Assembly: GCA_963546405.1 (NCBI GenBank)
Contig: CAUUNL010000023.1
Location: forward strand, 1-25,114
Direction: 5' to 3'
DNA length: 25,114 nt
DNA from: Abiotrophia defectiva_A
GTDB lineage: Bacteria > Bacillota > Bacilli > Lactobacillales > Aerococcaceae
The position numbers and the translations under genes are program-made. Of the stretch, positions 1 through 7,623 are shown piece by piece; positions within the stretch are counted from its first letter, which is position 1, and the number at the start of each line of letters is the position of its first letter. The notes below the pieces were generated by a model. The model was not told the DNA's origin and searched no databases. It saw only the letters and a program-made list of their open reading frames with translations.

Positions 1-2
1 AA

Positions 3-158
3 AAGGGCGCCTATGCCACCGTCATTTCGGGGGCGGGGCCTAGCATTTTGACCCTGTGTCCTCAGGAGCGAGTGGCCGACATTCTAGCGGCGCTTGAGGC
101 TTCGGTGGACTGTCAGCACCAAGTGGTGTCGGTTCTGCCAGCCTTGGCAGACAAATAA
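3..158 (+). CDS. thrB: Homoserine kinase, C-terminal fragment
   Basis: This is the last 51 codons of a gene that begins left of the window; it reads in frame to TAA at 156-158. The fragment starts KGAYATVISGAGPSILTL, which matches the C-terminal glycine-rich SGAGP(S/T) segment of GHMP-family homoserine kinases. These enzymes phosphorylate L-homoserine with ATP in threonine synthesis. Only the C-terminus is visible, so the ATP-binding loop cannot be checked. A strong hairpin follows directly, so this is probably the last gene of its operon. Another GHMP kinase is possible, but the motif fits ThrB best. Confidence 0.75.
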   Translation, partial: KGAYATVISGAGPSILTLCPQERVADILAALEASVDCQHQVVSVLPALADK

Positions 159-162
159 TATG

Positions 163-197
163 AAAAAAAGAGTCCAGCTTAGCTGGGCTCTTTCTTG
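163..197. terminator. Bidirectional rho-independent terminator
   Basis: A stem of about 12 bp (AAGAGTCCAGCT paired with AGCTGGGCTCTT, one G-T pair) is flanked by an A-run on the left and TTTCTT on the right. It lies between the convergent thrB fragment and the minus-strand gene ending at 205 and can serve both. Confidence 0.85.
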
Positions 198-204
198 TGT
201 GAGC

Positions 205-801
205 TTATTTTTTAGGACTGACATCTTGGACCTGGGGTGCAAGGGTCTTAAGGTCGGTTAAGAAATGAGATAGGGCCCGTTCACGGTCGCCTATCCGCTG
301 ACCTAGGTCCCGCATTTCCTTCTGACCAGCCAGGTCGCGGCAGTAGAGCAGGAGATGGGCTTCCTTGAGGTGGCGACTGACGGGGACCTTTTGCACCTGG
401 TAGCCCATGGCGGCGATTTGCTTGAGGGGGCAAATATAGAGACTTTGGGCGGTGATGACTAGGTGCTCCTTGTAGCAGTAGAGACCTAAATCGGAATTTC
501 CAGCCTGAGCCTCTTGGCTGAGGCGACTCCAGTCGTCAGCCAGTTCAGGATAGTGACGGTAGAGGAGATCGTAGTCGCTCAAGATGCGTCGTCGCTTGCG
601 CCAAGCATAATAGCAGAAGTAGCCCCCAATCCAAATGAGCAGGGCTGACATGGCCTGGGCAATCCAGAGGGCATGCTGATAGTCACTTAGCATGAGGCTG
701 GTGATATAAGTAAGACCGAAGAGGCCGCTTGCTAGGAGGGGCAGGCCGGCCAGTAGGGTCAAGAAGAGATCGACTTTATCGCGATGGTGCAAGGTCCTCA
801 T
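205..801 (-). CDS. Two-TM membrane protein of unknown function
   Basis: I do not recognise a family. The 198-residue product begins with two hydrophobic segments (about residues 10-35 and 43-66), followed by a basic stretch (WRKRRR) and a soluble C-terminal domain of about 125 residues with alternating beta-like segments. By the positive-inside pattern that domain is probably cytoplasmic. It lies 16 bp downstream of the YeiH-type gene on the same strand and is probably cotranscribed with it. Start choice is uncertain: the GAAAGG at 802-807 abuts the ATG at 801 with no spacer, so the TTG three codons later (790-792) is an alternative. The two-TM plus cytosolic-domain plan resembles the five-gene array at 8592-11416, but I see no clear sequence match. 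Confidence 0.65.
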   Translation of the reverse strand: MRTLHHRDKVDLFLTLLAGLPLLASGLFGLTYITSLMLSDYQHALWIAQAMSALLIWIGGYFCYYAWRKRRRILSDYDLLYRHYPELADDWSRLSQEAQAGNSDLGLYCYKEHLVITAQSLYICPLKQIAAMGYQVQKVPVSRHLKEAHLLLYCRDLAGQKEMRDLGQRIGDRERALSHFLTDLKTLAPQVQDVSPKK

Positions 802-817
802 CCTTTCGCTGCTTGTC

Positions 818-1837
818 TTAAGAATAGAAGAAATGAATGGCTAGGCTAGCCGTGACAATGACCAGGGCCCAGCAGAAGCCACCCAAGATAATGGATTGGC
901 TACCGGCCCGGCGCAACTGTCTTAAGTCAACGGCCAAGCCCACCCCAGCTAGGGCCGCAATCATGGTCAGGCGGGCCAGTAACTTGAAGCCGGCCAGCAA
1001 CCAAGTTGGGAGGGGCAGGAGGGAGCTAGCCAGGACGGCCAAGAGGAAGTAGGCGATGAAGCTTGGAAAGAGGCGGCGGGCTTGAGCCCACAAGCCGACC
1101 TTGGTCTCTTGACCGTCAGCCAATTGGGCGCTTGCTTGTTGATAGCGGGCGCCAACCAGACCTAGGCAGACCGGCACAATCAGCAGGGTGCGGGCCATCT
1201 TGACGATGGTGGCGGTGGTGCCGGCCGCCTCACTAAAGGCGAAGCCAGCGGCCACGACCGACGAGGTATCATTAATGGCAGCCCCAGCAAAGAGGCCGAA
1301 GCTTTGGTCGCCGTAACCCAACCAAGCCCCTAAGAGAGGGAAGAGGAAGAGGGCCAGGGTGTTATAGAGGAAGATGGTGGTGATGGCGAAGGCAATCTCC
1401 GAGTCCTCAGCCTCCACAATAGGCGCAGCGGCGGCAATGGCCGAGCCACCACAAATAGCCGTCCCCATGCCCACTAAGAGGGCTGAACGCGACTCAATCC
1501 CCATCCAACGGCCTAGGTAGCGGGCGCTCAAGAGGGCTACCGCCACGACCGGAATCAGGACCAGGTAGACCTTGAGGCCCACGGCTTGCAGCTTGGCAAA
1601 GGACAAGCCAAAGCCCAGAAAGACAATGCCGATTTTGAGCAGTTGGCCGCTAATCTGCTTGGCTGGTTTGGTCGAGGTAGGGGGCCGCCAGGCGGACAGG
1701 GCCATGCCCAGCAGAATGGCCAGCATGGAAGCCCCTAGGGCTGGCACTAGGCTTTCAATGGCATAGGCCAGGGCAGTAATAATCAGAATCTTGGCCCAAC
1801 TGGCCCACTTGCTGTCAGAAAACTTAGAAAATGTCAT
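818..1837 (-). CDS. yeiH: YeiH/UPF0324-family putative sulfate exporter
   Basis: This is an integral membrane protein of about 339 residues with roughly ten hydrophobic segments throughout. The pattern (AxxLGMALS near the N-terminus, KIGIVFLGFGLSF, GxGTAICGGSAIAAAAPIVEA, GAAINDTSSVVAAGFAF) is that of the YeiH / conserved hypothetical 698 family, annotated as putative sulfate exporters; the substrate is not established for most members. The start at 1837 is preferred over the in-frame ATG at 1861, because AAAGGAG at 1849-1855 lies 11 nt before it and the likely -10 (minus strand, 1872 to 1867) puts the transcript start close to 1860. It leads a two-gene minus-strand operon with the gene ending at 205. 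Confidence 0.85.
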   Translation of the reverse strand: MTFSKFSDSKWASWAKILIITALAYAIESLVPALGASMLAILLGMALSAWRPPTSTKPAKQISGQLLKIGIVFLGFGLSFAKLQAVGLKVYLVLIPVVAVALLSARYLGRWMGIESRSALLVGMGTAICGGSAIAAAAPIVEAEDSEIAFAITTIFLYNTLALFLFPLLGAWLGYGDQSFGLFAGAAINDTSSVVAAGFAFSEAAGTTATIVKMARTLLIVPVCLGLVGARYQQASAQLADGQETKVGLWAQARRLFPSFIAYFLLAVLASSLLPLPTWLLAGFKLLARLTMIAALAGVGLAVDLRQLRRAGSQSIILGGFCWALVIVTASLAIHFFYS

Positions 1838-1866
1838 GGTTGATATCGCTCCTTTTGTCATCCTCT

Positions 1867-1875
1867 AGTATAGCA
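1867..1875 (-). promoter_or_regulatory. Extended -10 promoter of the yeiH-type operon
   Basis: On the minus strand TGCTATACT carries a TGn extension and a 5/6 match to TATAAT. No convincing -35 is seen 17 bp upstream, as expected for an extended -10 promoter. Confidence 0.5.
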
Positions 1876-1949
1876 AAGTCCCGCCCCGTGCGCTAGTTGG
1901 GTAAGGGGCAAAAGAAAGCGTTTGTCTAGACTTAAGGGAGCTAGTGGAC

Positions 1950-1955
1950 TATACT
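1950..1955 (+). promoter_or_regulatory. Probable -10 box of the nitroreductase gene
   Basis: TATACT lies 29 bp before the start codon at 1985. The hexamer 17 bp upstream (TAGACT, 1927-1932) matches a -35 at 4 of 6 positions. The promoter is divergent from that of the yeiH-type operon. Confidence 0.45.
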
Positions 1956-1984
1956 AAAACAAAAGCCTAGAGAGGATGTATGCC

Positions 1985-2668
1985 ATGACACAAGAAGCCA
2001 TTCAAGAACAAATTCGTCAAGCCCTGGACCACCGGGTAGCTGTTCGGGTCTATGATGCCAGTCGCGATATTGCTCGCCAGGATATGGACGTCATTCTAGA
2101 CGCTGCCTGGCTCAGCCCTTCTTCAGTTGGCCTGGAAGGTTGGCGCTTTTTGGTCTTAGACCGGGACCAAATTCAAGCCATCCGACCTGACCTCCAACCC
2201 CTAGCCTGGGGTGCCCAACCGCAATTGGATACCGCCAGCCACTTTGTTATCCTCCTAGCGGAGAAGAATGCCCGTTATGACGGTCCTTCTATGCGGGCAA
2301 GCCTCATTCGTCGGGGCCTGACTTCTGACCAGGACCTCAATAGTCGTTTGACCCTCTATGAAACCTTCCAAACCCAACACATGCGTCTGGATAGTCCGCG
2401 GGCCCTCTTTGATTGGACGGGTAAGCAGACCTACATCGCCCTAGCCAATATGATGTTGAGTGCTAGCTTGCTGGGCATTGATTCCTGTCCAATCGAAGGC
2501 TTCGATTATGAGGCGGTCAATTCCTTACTCGCTGCCAAAGGTTGGTTGGATCCAGAACGCGAAGGGGTGGCTAGCATGTTGTCACTGGGCTACCGTCTCA
2601 AGGACCCTAAACACCCCCGTAGCCGTAAACCACGCCAGGAAGTCATTTGCTGGCTGGGTGACAAGTAA
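1985..2668 (+). CDS. NAD(P)H-dependent nitroreductase family protein
   Basis: This 227-residue flavin-dependent oxidoreductase belongs to the NfsB/FRase-like nitroreductase superfamily. Visible hallmarks are the N-terminal R-V-A-V-R-V-Y segment (FMN phosphate contact), ILDAAWLSPSSVGLEGWRF near residues 33-55, the IALANMMLSASLLGIDSCPIEGF core, and the C-terminal GYR. Such enzymes form homodimers that bind FMN and reduce quinones, nitroaromatics or flavins; the natural substrate cannot be told from the sequence. I chose ATG 1985 because AGAGGA (1971-1976) is 8 bp upstream, whereas the in-frame ATG at 1976 overlaps that site. A secreted esterase gene follows after 53 bp without an obvious terminator. 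Confidence 0.88.
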   Translation: MTQEAIQEQIRQALDHRVAVRVYDASRDIARQDMDVILDAAWLSPSSVGLEGWRFLVLDRDQIQAIRPDLQPLAWGAQPQLDTASHFVILLAEKNARYDGPSMRASLIRRGLTSDQDLNSRLTLYETFQTQHMRLDSPRALFDWTGKQTYIALANMMLSASLLGIDSCPIEGFDYEAVNSLLAAKGWLDPEREGVASMLSLGYRLKDPKHPRSRKPRQEVICWLGDK

Positions 2669-2721
2669 ATCTTCCCCCATTAATTTTCTCCAGCCCTTAA
2701 TAAGTGAAAGGACTGAATGAT

Positions 2722-4479
2722 ATGACCCTATCGAGAAAAATGAAACTAAGTGCCCTGACCTTGCTTTGTGCCAATCTGCTGGCTAGCCAAGTGCCTGTGC
2801 TAGCCCAAGAGGCCAATAACCCAGAAGCGTCGAGCCAAGAAAGGACCGCCGTCGGCCAATATAGCTTGGCTTTTGACAATGCGGCTTGGCAATACGATGA
2901 AATCAATGATATCTACTGGCAAGTCGGCGTGGTCTATGTCGCCAACCCTGCTTCCTTGGACTATGAGACCCTGGGGATTTATGTGCCGGGTGCCTATTTA
3001 GAGGCCAGTGACAATGGCGATGGGACCTATACTGCCAGCGTCAAGCCTGATGCCCAAGTGGGCCAATTTACCGCTGCGACTGCTCCTTATGTCCTACCGG
3101 TTAACACGCCGGGTTATAATGCCTCTCAGGCACCAACCTGGCTTGCTGACGGCATTGCCAGCTATACCCAAGCCGGGATGATTTATCTGCAACCTGGTAT
3201 TCGTGGCCGCGACAACACCACCGATAGCCAGGGCCAAGAAGTAGTGGGCGGTGCGCCATGGGGCGTCACCGACCTTAAGGCCGCTATCCGTTATGTTCGT
3301 TATAACAAGGATGTTCTGCCAGGTGACACCGACAAGATTGTGAGTTTTGGCCATAGTGGCGGTGGGGCTCAGTCTGCTATCCTAGGGGCTAGTGGGGATT
3401 CGACCCTCTACAATCCTTACTTGGAAGCCTTAGGGGCAGCCATGAAGGACAAGGAAGGCAACCCAATTTCCGACGCACCTTATGGGACTATGACTTGGAG
3501 TCCCATTACCAGCTTGGATTATGCGGATGCTGCCTATGAATGGAACCTGGGTCAGTTCGCTGACAGCAATACGCGGGCAGAGGGTACCTTTACCCAGGCC
3601 TTATCCCAAGACTTGGCTAAGGAATATGCCAACTATCTCAATCAGCTAGGCCTCAAACATGAAGGCCAAGCCTTGACCCTGACAGAATCCAGTGAGGGGA
3701 TTTATACCCAAGGATCCTATGCCACTTATCTAGAAGGGGTCGTCAATCAATCCCTCAATAACTTCCTAGACGATACCAGCTTCCCTTATACCAGCGATGG
3801 TGCTGGTCCGGCTGGGTCGACAGAATCGGTCACCTATGAGACGGCTCAAGCCTATATTGATAGCTTGAATGCTGAGACCCAATGGGTGACTTATGATGCG
3901 GCCGCCAATAGGGCTAAGATTTCCAGCCTGGCGGATTTCGCCAAGTATGTTAAGACGGCCAGCAAGTCTGTGCCTGCCTTCGATGCCTTGGACCGTAGCC
4001 TAGCGGAGAATGCGGTCTTCGGGGTAGCGGATGCCAATGAGCTTCACTTTGACCAACTAGTGGCCCGCCTGCTCAAGAACAATCAGGCCAAGTATGAGAG
4101 CTTGACCGACTGGAACAGCCAGTATGTGACGGATTTTGAGTCTGACTTGGCTAAGACCGATAGTCTGGGTAAGACCATTGCAGAACGTCAGGACCTCTAC
4201 AATCCAATGTTCTATCTGACGTCCGCTTATTCTGGCTTTCAAACCTCTAAACCAGCACCTCACTGGCGGATTCGTTCCGGCCTTAGCCAAGGAGACACGG
4301 CCTTGACGGTGGAAACTAACCTGGCTCTAGCCCTGGAGAATCAAGCTAATGGGGCTGTCAAATCAGTGGACTTTGCCACGGTATGGGGGCAAGGTAATAC
4401 CACAGCTGAACGGACCGGCCATGCGTCGGCTAACTTCATCCAATGGGTGCAAGAAATTGTAGCCCAAGACGCCAACTAA
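2722..4479 (+). CDS. Secreted tannase/feruloyl-esterase-like alpha/beta hydrolase
   Basis: This 585-residue protein has a signal peptide (KMKLSALTLLCANLLASQVPVLA, probable cleavage before QE) and an alpha/beta-hydrolase domain. The stretch VTDLKAAIRYVRYN, then GHSGGGAQSAILGASG with the nucleophile elbow Ser212, then ITSLDYADAAYEW, is the layout I know from bacterial tannases, which hydrolyse galloyl esters. Near the C-terminus HWRIRSGLSQGDTAL supplies Asp525 and RTGHAS supplies His567, completing a plausible Ser-Asp-His triad. The length fits the larger extracellular bacterial tannases better than the roughly 470-residue Lactobacillus type. The start is ATG 2722 with AAAGGA at 2707-2712; an in-frame GTG at 2704 has no ribosome site. 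There is no LPXTG or lipobox, so it is probably released. Tannin substrate is an inference; another carboxylesterase activity is possible. Confidence 0.72.
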   Translation: MTLSRKMKLSALTLLCANLLASQVPVLAQEANNPEASSQERTAVGQYSLAFDNAAWQYDEINDIYWQVGVVYVANPASLDYETLGIYVPGAYLEASDNGDGTYTASVKPDAQVGQFTAATAPYVLPVNTPGYNASQAPTWLADGIASYTQAGMIYLQPGIRGRDNTTDSQGQEVVGGAPWGVTDLKAAIRYVRYNKDVLPGDTDKIVSFGHSGGGAQSAILGASGDSTLYNPYLEALGAAMKDKEGNPISDAPYGTMTWSPITSLDYADAAYEWNLGQFADSNTRAEGTFTQALSQDLAKEYANYLNQLGLKHEGQALTLTESSEGIYTQGSYATYLEGVVNQSLNNFLDDTSFPYTSDGAGPAGSTESVTYETAQAYIDSLNAETQWVTYDAAANRAKISSLADFAKYVKTASKSVPAFDALDRSLAENAVFGVADANELHFDQLVARLLKNNQAKYESLTDWNSQYVTDFESDLAKTDSLGKTIAERQDLYNPMFYLTSAYSGFQTSKPAPHWRIRSGLSQGDTALTVETNLALALENQANGAVKSVDFATVWGQGNTTAERTGHASANFIQWVQEIVAQDAN

Positions 4480-4487
4480 GTATTAAG

Positions 4488-4530
4488 CAACCCCTGGAAT
4501 CAGCGAGTGACTGACCCCAGGGGTTTGTGT
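4488..4530 (+). terminator. Terminator after the tannase-like gene
   Basis: A 9-bp stem AACCCCTGG (4489-4497) with CCAGGGGTT (4517-4525) encloses a 19-nt loop and is followed by a short T-rich tail. The large loop and weak tail make it a moderate terminator. Confidence 0.6.
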
Positions 4531-4553
4531 CGTCTTGACCGCTTTGTTATAAT
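4525..4553 (+). promoter_or_regulatory. Promoter of the secreted protein gene at 4604
   Basis: TTGTGT (4525-4530), a 17-bp spacer and a perfect TATAAT (4548-4553). The -35 sits in the tail of the preceding terminator. Confidence 0.6.
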
Positions 4554-4603
4554 AGAAGGGACAAGAAGCAAGTCGATTAGATTTGAATGAAGGAGGAAGT
4601 GAC

Positions 4604-5677
4604 GTGAAGAAAAGTCTCAAATACCTGCTGGTCTCGGCTCTGACTGCTAATGCCTTGGCCTTAAGCTGGCCAGGCTTCCAAGGGCAGGCGACTGTCAGTC
4701 TGGAATCTGCTAGTAGCCAGGAATCAGGGCATGAGGAGACCTCTGAAGAATGGCAGAATCATGATTGTGCACAGTTAGACCGCAAGGATGTCCTCAATCA
4801 AGTACGTAAAAGCCGGGACCTTTTGACCTCGGTAGCCCTCAAGGGAGTTTCTGGCGATCGAAGAAGCCAGTCAAGCTATCAAGCAGCCTACCGTTATGAA
4901 GCCAAGACTGGCAAGGCCCTCCAGGGTTATTTGGATTATAGTCGGGGCATTGACCATATGGAGGTTTACTATTTGGGGGATGCTCATCAAAAGTATCACC
5001 TCTATACAGAGCGGACCAATAAATGGTCTGCTATCCAGATGCCCGAGGATTTTCGCTTGCGACCTAACTACCGTCTCATGCTAGACTGGATTCTGGAACA
5101 TGAGGCCGACTTCCAGTTTGAAGAAGGGCCTCACGATTATCGTCTCAAGGTCCTGGAACGTAACTTTGACTTGGCGGATTTTACCTCTAAGACCTTGGGC
5201 ATTACCTTGGTGCCTGAAGATACGCCGGTAGAGGATATCTATAACTACCTAGAGGTTCGCTTCAGCAAGGAAGATTTCAATATGACCAGTCTCAACTACC
5301 GCTGTCTGGATCCGTCCGGTGAGGTGCAGGGACAATTTGAATTCTTTGGCTTCAATAAATTAGAGGCTGCAGATTTCCGCTTGCCTGAGGGGGCTGAGGT
5401 GGACAGTGAACTATCTGGCTCTGGCCAGCAAGAGTCGTCTTCCTCTGATGAGACCGAATCCCGTCAGCATCGGGAGTCTGAGTCTTCTGGAGAAAACCGC
5501 CCCCTGCCACCTGGTGCTGTCTACAATGACCTAGACCATAAGGGGTGGCGCTGGCTTGCTACTTATGCCCAAGAAGGCCTCTATCAGTTAGTCTCACTCA
5601 AATGGCTGACTTGGGAGCCGGTCAGTCGCCTCTCTAGCCACTTGACTTGGCGGGCCTATCGCCTATTTAGACCATAA
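4604..5677 (+). CDS. Secreted protein of unknown function with Ser-rich linker
   Basis: A 357-residue protein begins with a signal peptide (VKKSLKYLLVSALTANALALSWPGFQGQA). A globular domain of about 200 residues follows (LLTSVALKGVSGD to ADFRLPEGAE), containing YLDYSRGIDHMEVYYLG and TERTNKWSAIQM. This is loosely like the LolA/DUF6612-type beta folds of secreted Firmicutes proteins, but I do not claim membership. A Ser/Glu-rich linker (about residues 275-305) then leads to a C-terminal segment of about 55 residues rich in Trp and Leu. No sorting signal or lipobox is seen. The start is GTG 4604, which has AAGGAGG (4590-4596) 7 bp upstream; the longer frame from TTG 4583 would include that site. 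It has its own promoter and ends in a shared terminator. Confidence 0.7.
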   Translation: MKKSLKYLLVSALTANALALSWPGFQGQATVSLESASSQESGHEETSEEWQNHDCAQLDRKDVLNQVRKSRDLLTSVALKGVSGDRRSQSSYQAAYRYEAKTGKALQGYLDYSRGIDHMEVYYLGDAHQKYHLYTERTNKWSAIQMPEDFRLRPNYRLMLDWILEHEADFQFEEGPHDYRLKVLERNFDLADFTSKTLGITLVPEDTPVEDIYNYLEVRFSKEDFNMTSLNYRCLDPSGEVQGQFEFFGFNKLEAADFRLPEGAEVDSELSGSGQQESSSSDETESRQHRESESSGENRPLPPGAVYNDLDHKGWRWLATYAQEGLYQLVSLKWLTWEPVSRLSSHLTWRAYRLFRP

Positions 5678-5684
5678 AAGTAAG

Positions 5685-5714
5685 AAAAAAGACCAGGCTT
5701 AGCCTGGTCTTTTT
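5685..5714. terminator. Bidirectional terminator between convergent genes
   Basis: AAAAAGACCAGGCT pairs perfectly with AGCCTGGTCTTTTT, with A-runs and T-runs on the two sides. It ends the plus-strand secreted protein gene and the minus-strand kinase gene; its right edge touches the kinase stop codon at 5713. Confidence 0.92.
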
Positions 5715-6759
5715 ACGATGCTTTGAGAGGGAGCCATAAGCTGAAGTGGCTACCTTGCTTGACTTGACTGGTGACCTCAATCTGGCCCCCCAATTGTTGG
5801 GCCAGGGTTTGGCTGATATAGAGTCCCAGGCCGGCGCCGCCTGTCTCCCGATTACGGGACTGTTCGACGCGGTAGAGACGGTCAAAGATATGAGGCAGGT
5901 CCTGGGCGGGTATGCCCATGCCTTGATCAATGATATGGAAGCCGATTCCTTGCCCTTCTTTTTGGATATGGAGTTGAATATGACTCTGCTCTGGCGAGTA
6001 CTTGCTGGCGTTCTCCAAGAGATTGAGGAGGATACGAGATAGCTTGTCACCATCTGTCTGGATGGTCTCCAGCTCTGGCGCTAGTTTGACCTCAAGTTCT
6101 TGTTTCTTCTGTTGACAATGGGGTTGGATACTGGTCAGCAGATGAATGAGAAAATCGTCCAGTTGGAGGGTCTGGACTTGGATTTGGCTAGCCTGCTGAT
6201 TGGCTTGCTTCTCCATGAGGCCAACTTCCATGAGTTGCTGGGTCAGGGTCTTGAGTCGGTCGATTTGATGGGCCATGGCCTGCCAGAGGGCTTGCATTTC
6301 ATCTTCTGAGACCATCTGATCTTCTAGCGCTTCAACTTGATGCTGGAGAGCAGTCAGCGGCGTCTTGATATCGTGACCTAGGCTGGCCATGAGGCGGGTC
6401 TTGTCCTGTTCGCTTTGGCTGAGGGCCTGGAAACTTTGGTTGAGATCTTGAATCATGAGGTTGATGTTGGCTGTCAGCGAGGCCAGTTCAGCTGGTGATT
6501 TAATGGTCTGAACTGGTTGGAAATCCTGGTCGGCCACCCGTCTCACATCTCGGCTCAGTCGCTGCAGGGATTTGACGCTGGGCTGAAGTAGGCAGAAGCC
6601 CACTAGGGCCCCTAGCAAATTAGCCCCTAAGGTCATCCAGATAATGATATAGGCCACATTCGGGGAGACTAACATTTGCTGCAGGCCCCACCAGACTAGC
6701 AGGAGGGCGCAGAGTGTGGAAGTAAGAAAGGCCAGGAAGACTAGCGAACGGAGTTTCAT
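5713..6759 (-). CDS. saeS: SaeS-like sensor histidine kinase
   Basis: This 348-residue kinase has two TM helices (about 5-27 and 35-58) joined by only about eight external residues, so it lacks a real sensor domain. It continues with a HAMP-like segment (60-112), a HisKA domain with phospho-acceptor His129 in SLGHDIKTPL, and an HATPase domain with N box (LLNLLENASKYS), DQGMGIP, FDRLYR and GAGLGLYI motifs. The size and the tiny loop match Staphylococcus SaeS, an intramembrane-sensing kinase of about 351 residues. Its ATG overlaps the stop of the regulator gene (ATGA, 6756-6759), so the two are translationally coupled. The name rests on architecture and recalled similarity, so another intramembrane-sensing kinase is possible. 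Confidence 0.85.
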   Translation of the reverse strand: MKLRSLVFLAFLTSTLCALLLVWWGLQQMLVSPNVAYIIIWMTLGANLLGALVGFCLLQPSVKSLQRLSRDVRRVADQDFQPVQTIKSPAELASLTANINLMIQDLNQSFQALSQSEQDKTRLMASLGHDIKTPLTALQHQVEALEDQMVSEDEMQALWQAMAHQIDRLKTLTQQLMEVGLMEKQANQQASQIQVQTLQLDDFLIHLLTSIQPHCQQKKQELEVKLAPELETIQTDGDKLSRILLNLLENASKYSPEQSHIQLHIQKEGQGIGFHIIDQGMGIPAQDLPHIFDRLYRVEQSRNRETGGAGLGLYISQTLAQQLGGQIEVTSQVKQGSHFSLWLPLKAS

Positions 6760-7451
6760 GAGTCGCCACCTCCTAAGCGGTAGCCTAGTCCCCAGACCGT
6801 CTCAATCTTAGGATAGGGACGCTGGCCCGCAACTTTAGCTAATTTATCGCGCAAGGAGTGGATATGGACATTAAGGGTATTGGCATCTTCCATATAATCG
6901 GTCTCCCAAATCTTGAGGAAGAGTTCTGATTTAGCAAAGACCCGGCCGGGATTTTTAAGGAAGAGGGCCAGGAGCTGGAATTCCTTGAGTGAGAGTTGCA
7001 AGGGCTGGTCGTAGAGCGTGACGCGATGCTGGCCTTCATCGATGGCAAAGGGCGCATAGCTTAAGACCGACTGCCCCGCTTGCTTGGGCTGGATGCGACG
7101 CAAGAGATTCTTGACCCGCAAGGTGAGCTCCCGAGGGCTAAAGGGTTTGGTCAGGTAGTCATCGGCCCCTAGGGTCAGGGAATAGATGCGATCGACCGCC
7201 TGATCCTTGGCCGTGATGAAGATAAAAGGCTGGTCTTCGCGTAATTGCAAGACGGCATCAATGAAGTCATAACCGTCCATTTGGGGCATCATAATGTCCG
7301 TGATAATCAGATCAACGGCTTGGGCCCGGTAGTGGTCTAAGGCTTCCTGACCATTCGTAGCGGTTGTGACTTGATAGCCTTCCTTACTTAAGTAGCGGGT
7401 GACGATATCCAGGATGGCTGGCTCGTCGTCAACTAGGAGGATGTGGGTCAT
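6756..7451 (-). CDS. saeR: SaeR-like OmpR-family response regulator
   Basis: This 231-residue regulator has a receiver domain (acid pair DDE 8-10, phospho-acceptor Asp52 in ITDIMMP, Thr in FITAK, Lys in TKPFSPREL) and a C-terminal winged helix. It strongly resembles S. aureus SaeR as I recall it: MTHxLxVDDE at the start, LTLGADDY-KPFSPREL-LR-NLL in the middle, and YxEDANTxNVHIH-R-KL and TVWGLGY at the end. OmpR-type regulators bind direct repeats about 11 bp apart; such repeats occur at 8464-8501 upstream of the DM13 gene. RBS GAAAGGAGGG lies about 5 bp before the ATG. It is expressed with the kinase gene, probably from the extended -10 at 7516-7524 and by read-through from the DM13 gene. Confidence 0.88.
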   Translation of the reverse strand: MTHILLVDDEPAILDIVTRYLSKEGYQVTTATNGQEALDHYRAQAVDLIITDIMMPQMDGYDFIDAVLQLREDQPFIFITAKDQAVDRIYSLTLGADDYLTKPFSPRELTLRVKNLLRRIQPKQAGQSVLSYAPFAIDEGQHRVTLYDQPLQLSLKEFQLLALFLKNPGRVFAKSELFLKIWETDYMEDANTLNVHIHSLRDKLAKVAGQRPYPKIETVWGLGYRLGGGDS

Positions 7452-7515
7452 AGGGACCCTCCTTTCGATTAATGACTGAAATCAAAACCTGCCTCATGAT
7501 GGCAGGGGCAATGCC

Positions 7516-7524
7516 ATTATAGCA
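7516..7524 (-). promoter_or_regulatory. Extended -10 promoter of the saeRS-like pair
   Basis: On the minus strand TGCTATAAT is a perfect extended -10, lying 65 bp before the regulator start codon. No clear -35 is visible. It would allow basal expression of the two-component system independent of the upstream DM13 gene. Confidence 0.6.
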
Positions 7525-7580
7525 TAGCTTGAGAGGGGAAGGGGTCAGCGACGCTTGCAGACCTTGAGCCCAAAGCACTT

Positions 7581-7609
7581 CAACCACCTGAAGGGACTTC
7601 AGGTGGTTG
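7581..7609 (-). terminator. Perfect 13-bp hairpin between the DM13 gene and the regulator
   Basis: CAACCACCTGAAG (7581-7593), a 3-nt loop and CTTCAGGTGGTTG (7597-7609) pair without mismatch, 14 bp after the DM13 gene stop codon. On the minus strand there is no T-run after it (GAAGTGCTTTGGG), so it may be a partial terminator, a processing site or a 3'-end stabiliser rather than a standard intrinsic terminator. Confidence 0.6.
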
Positions 7610-7623
7610 GGATGCTCGAAAGC

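Noticed and set aside
5746..6309. Plus-strand open frames opposite the histidine kinase gene
   Set aside because: The kinase frame has all catalytic motifs; the opposite frames are shadows.
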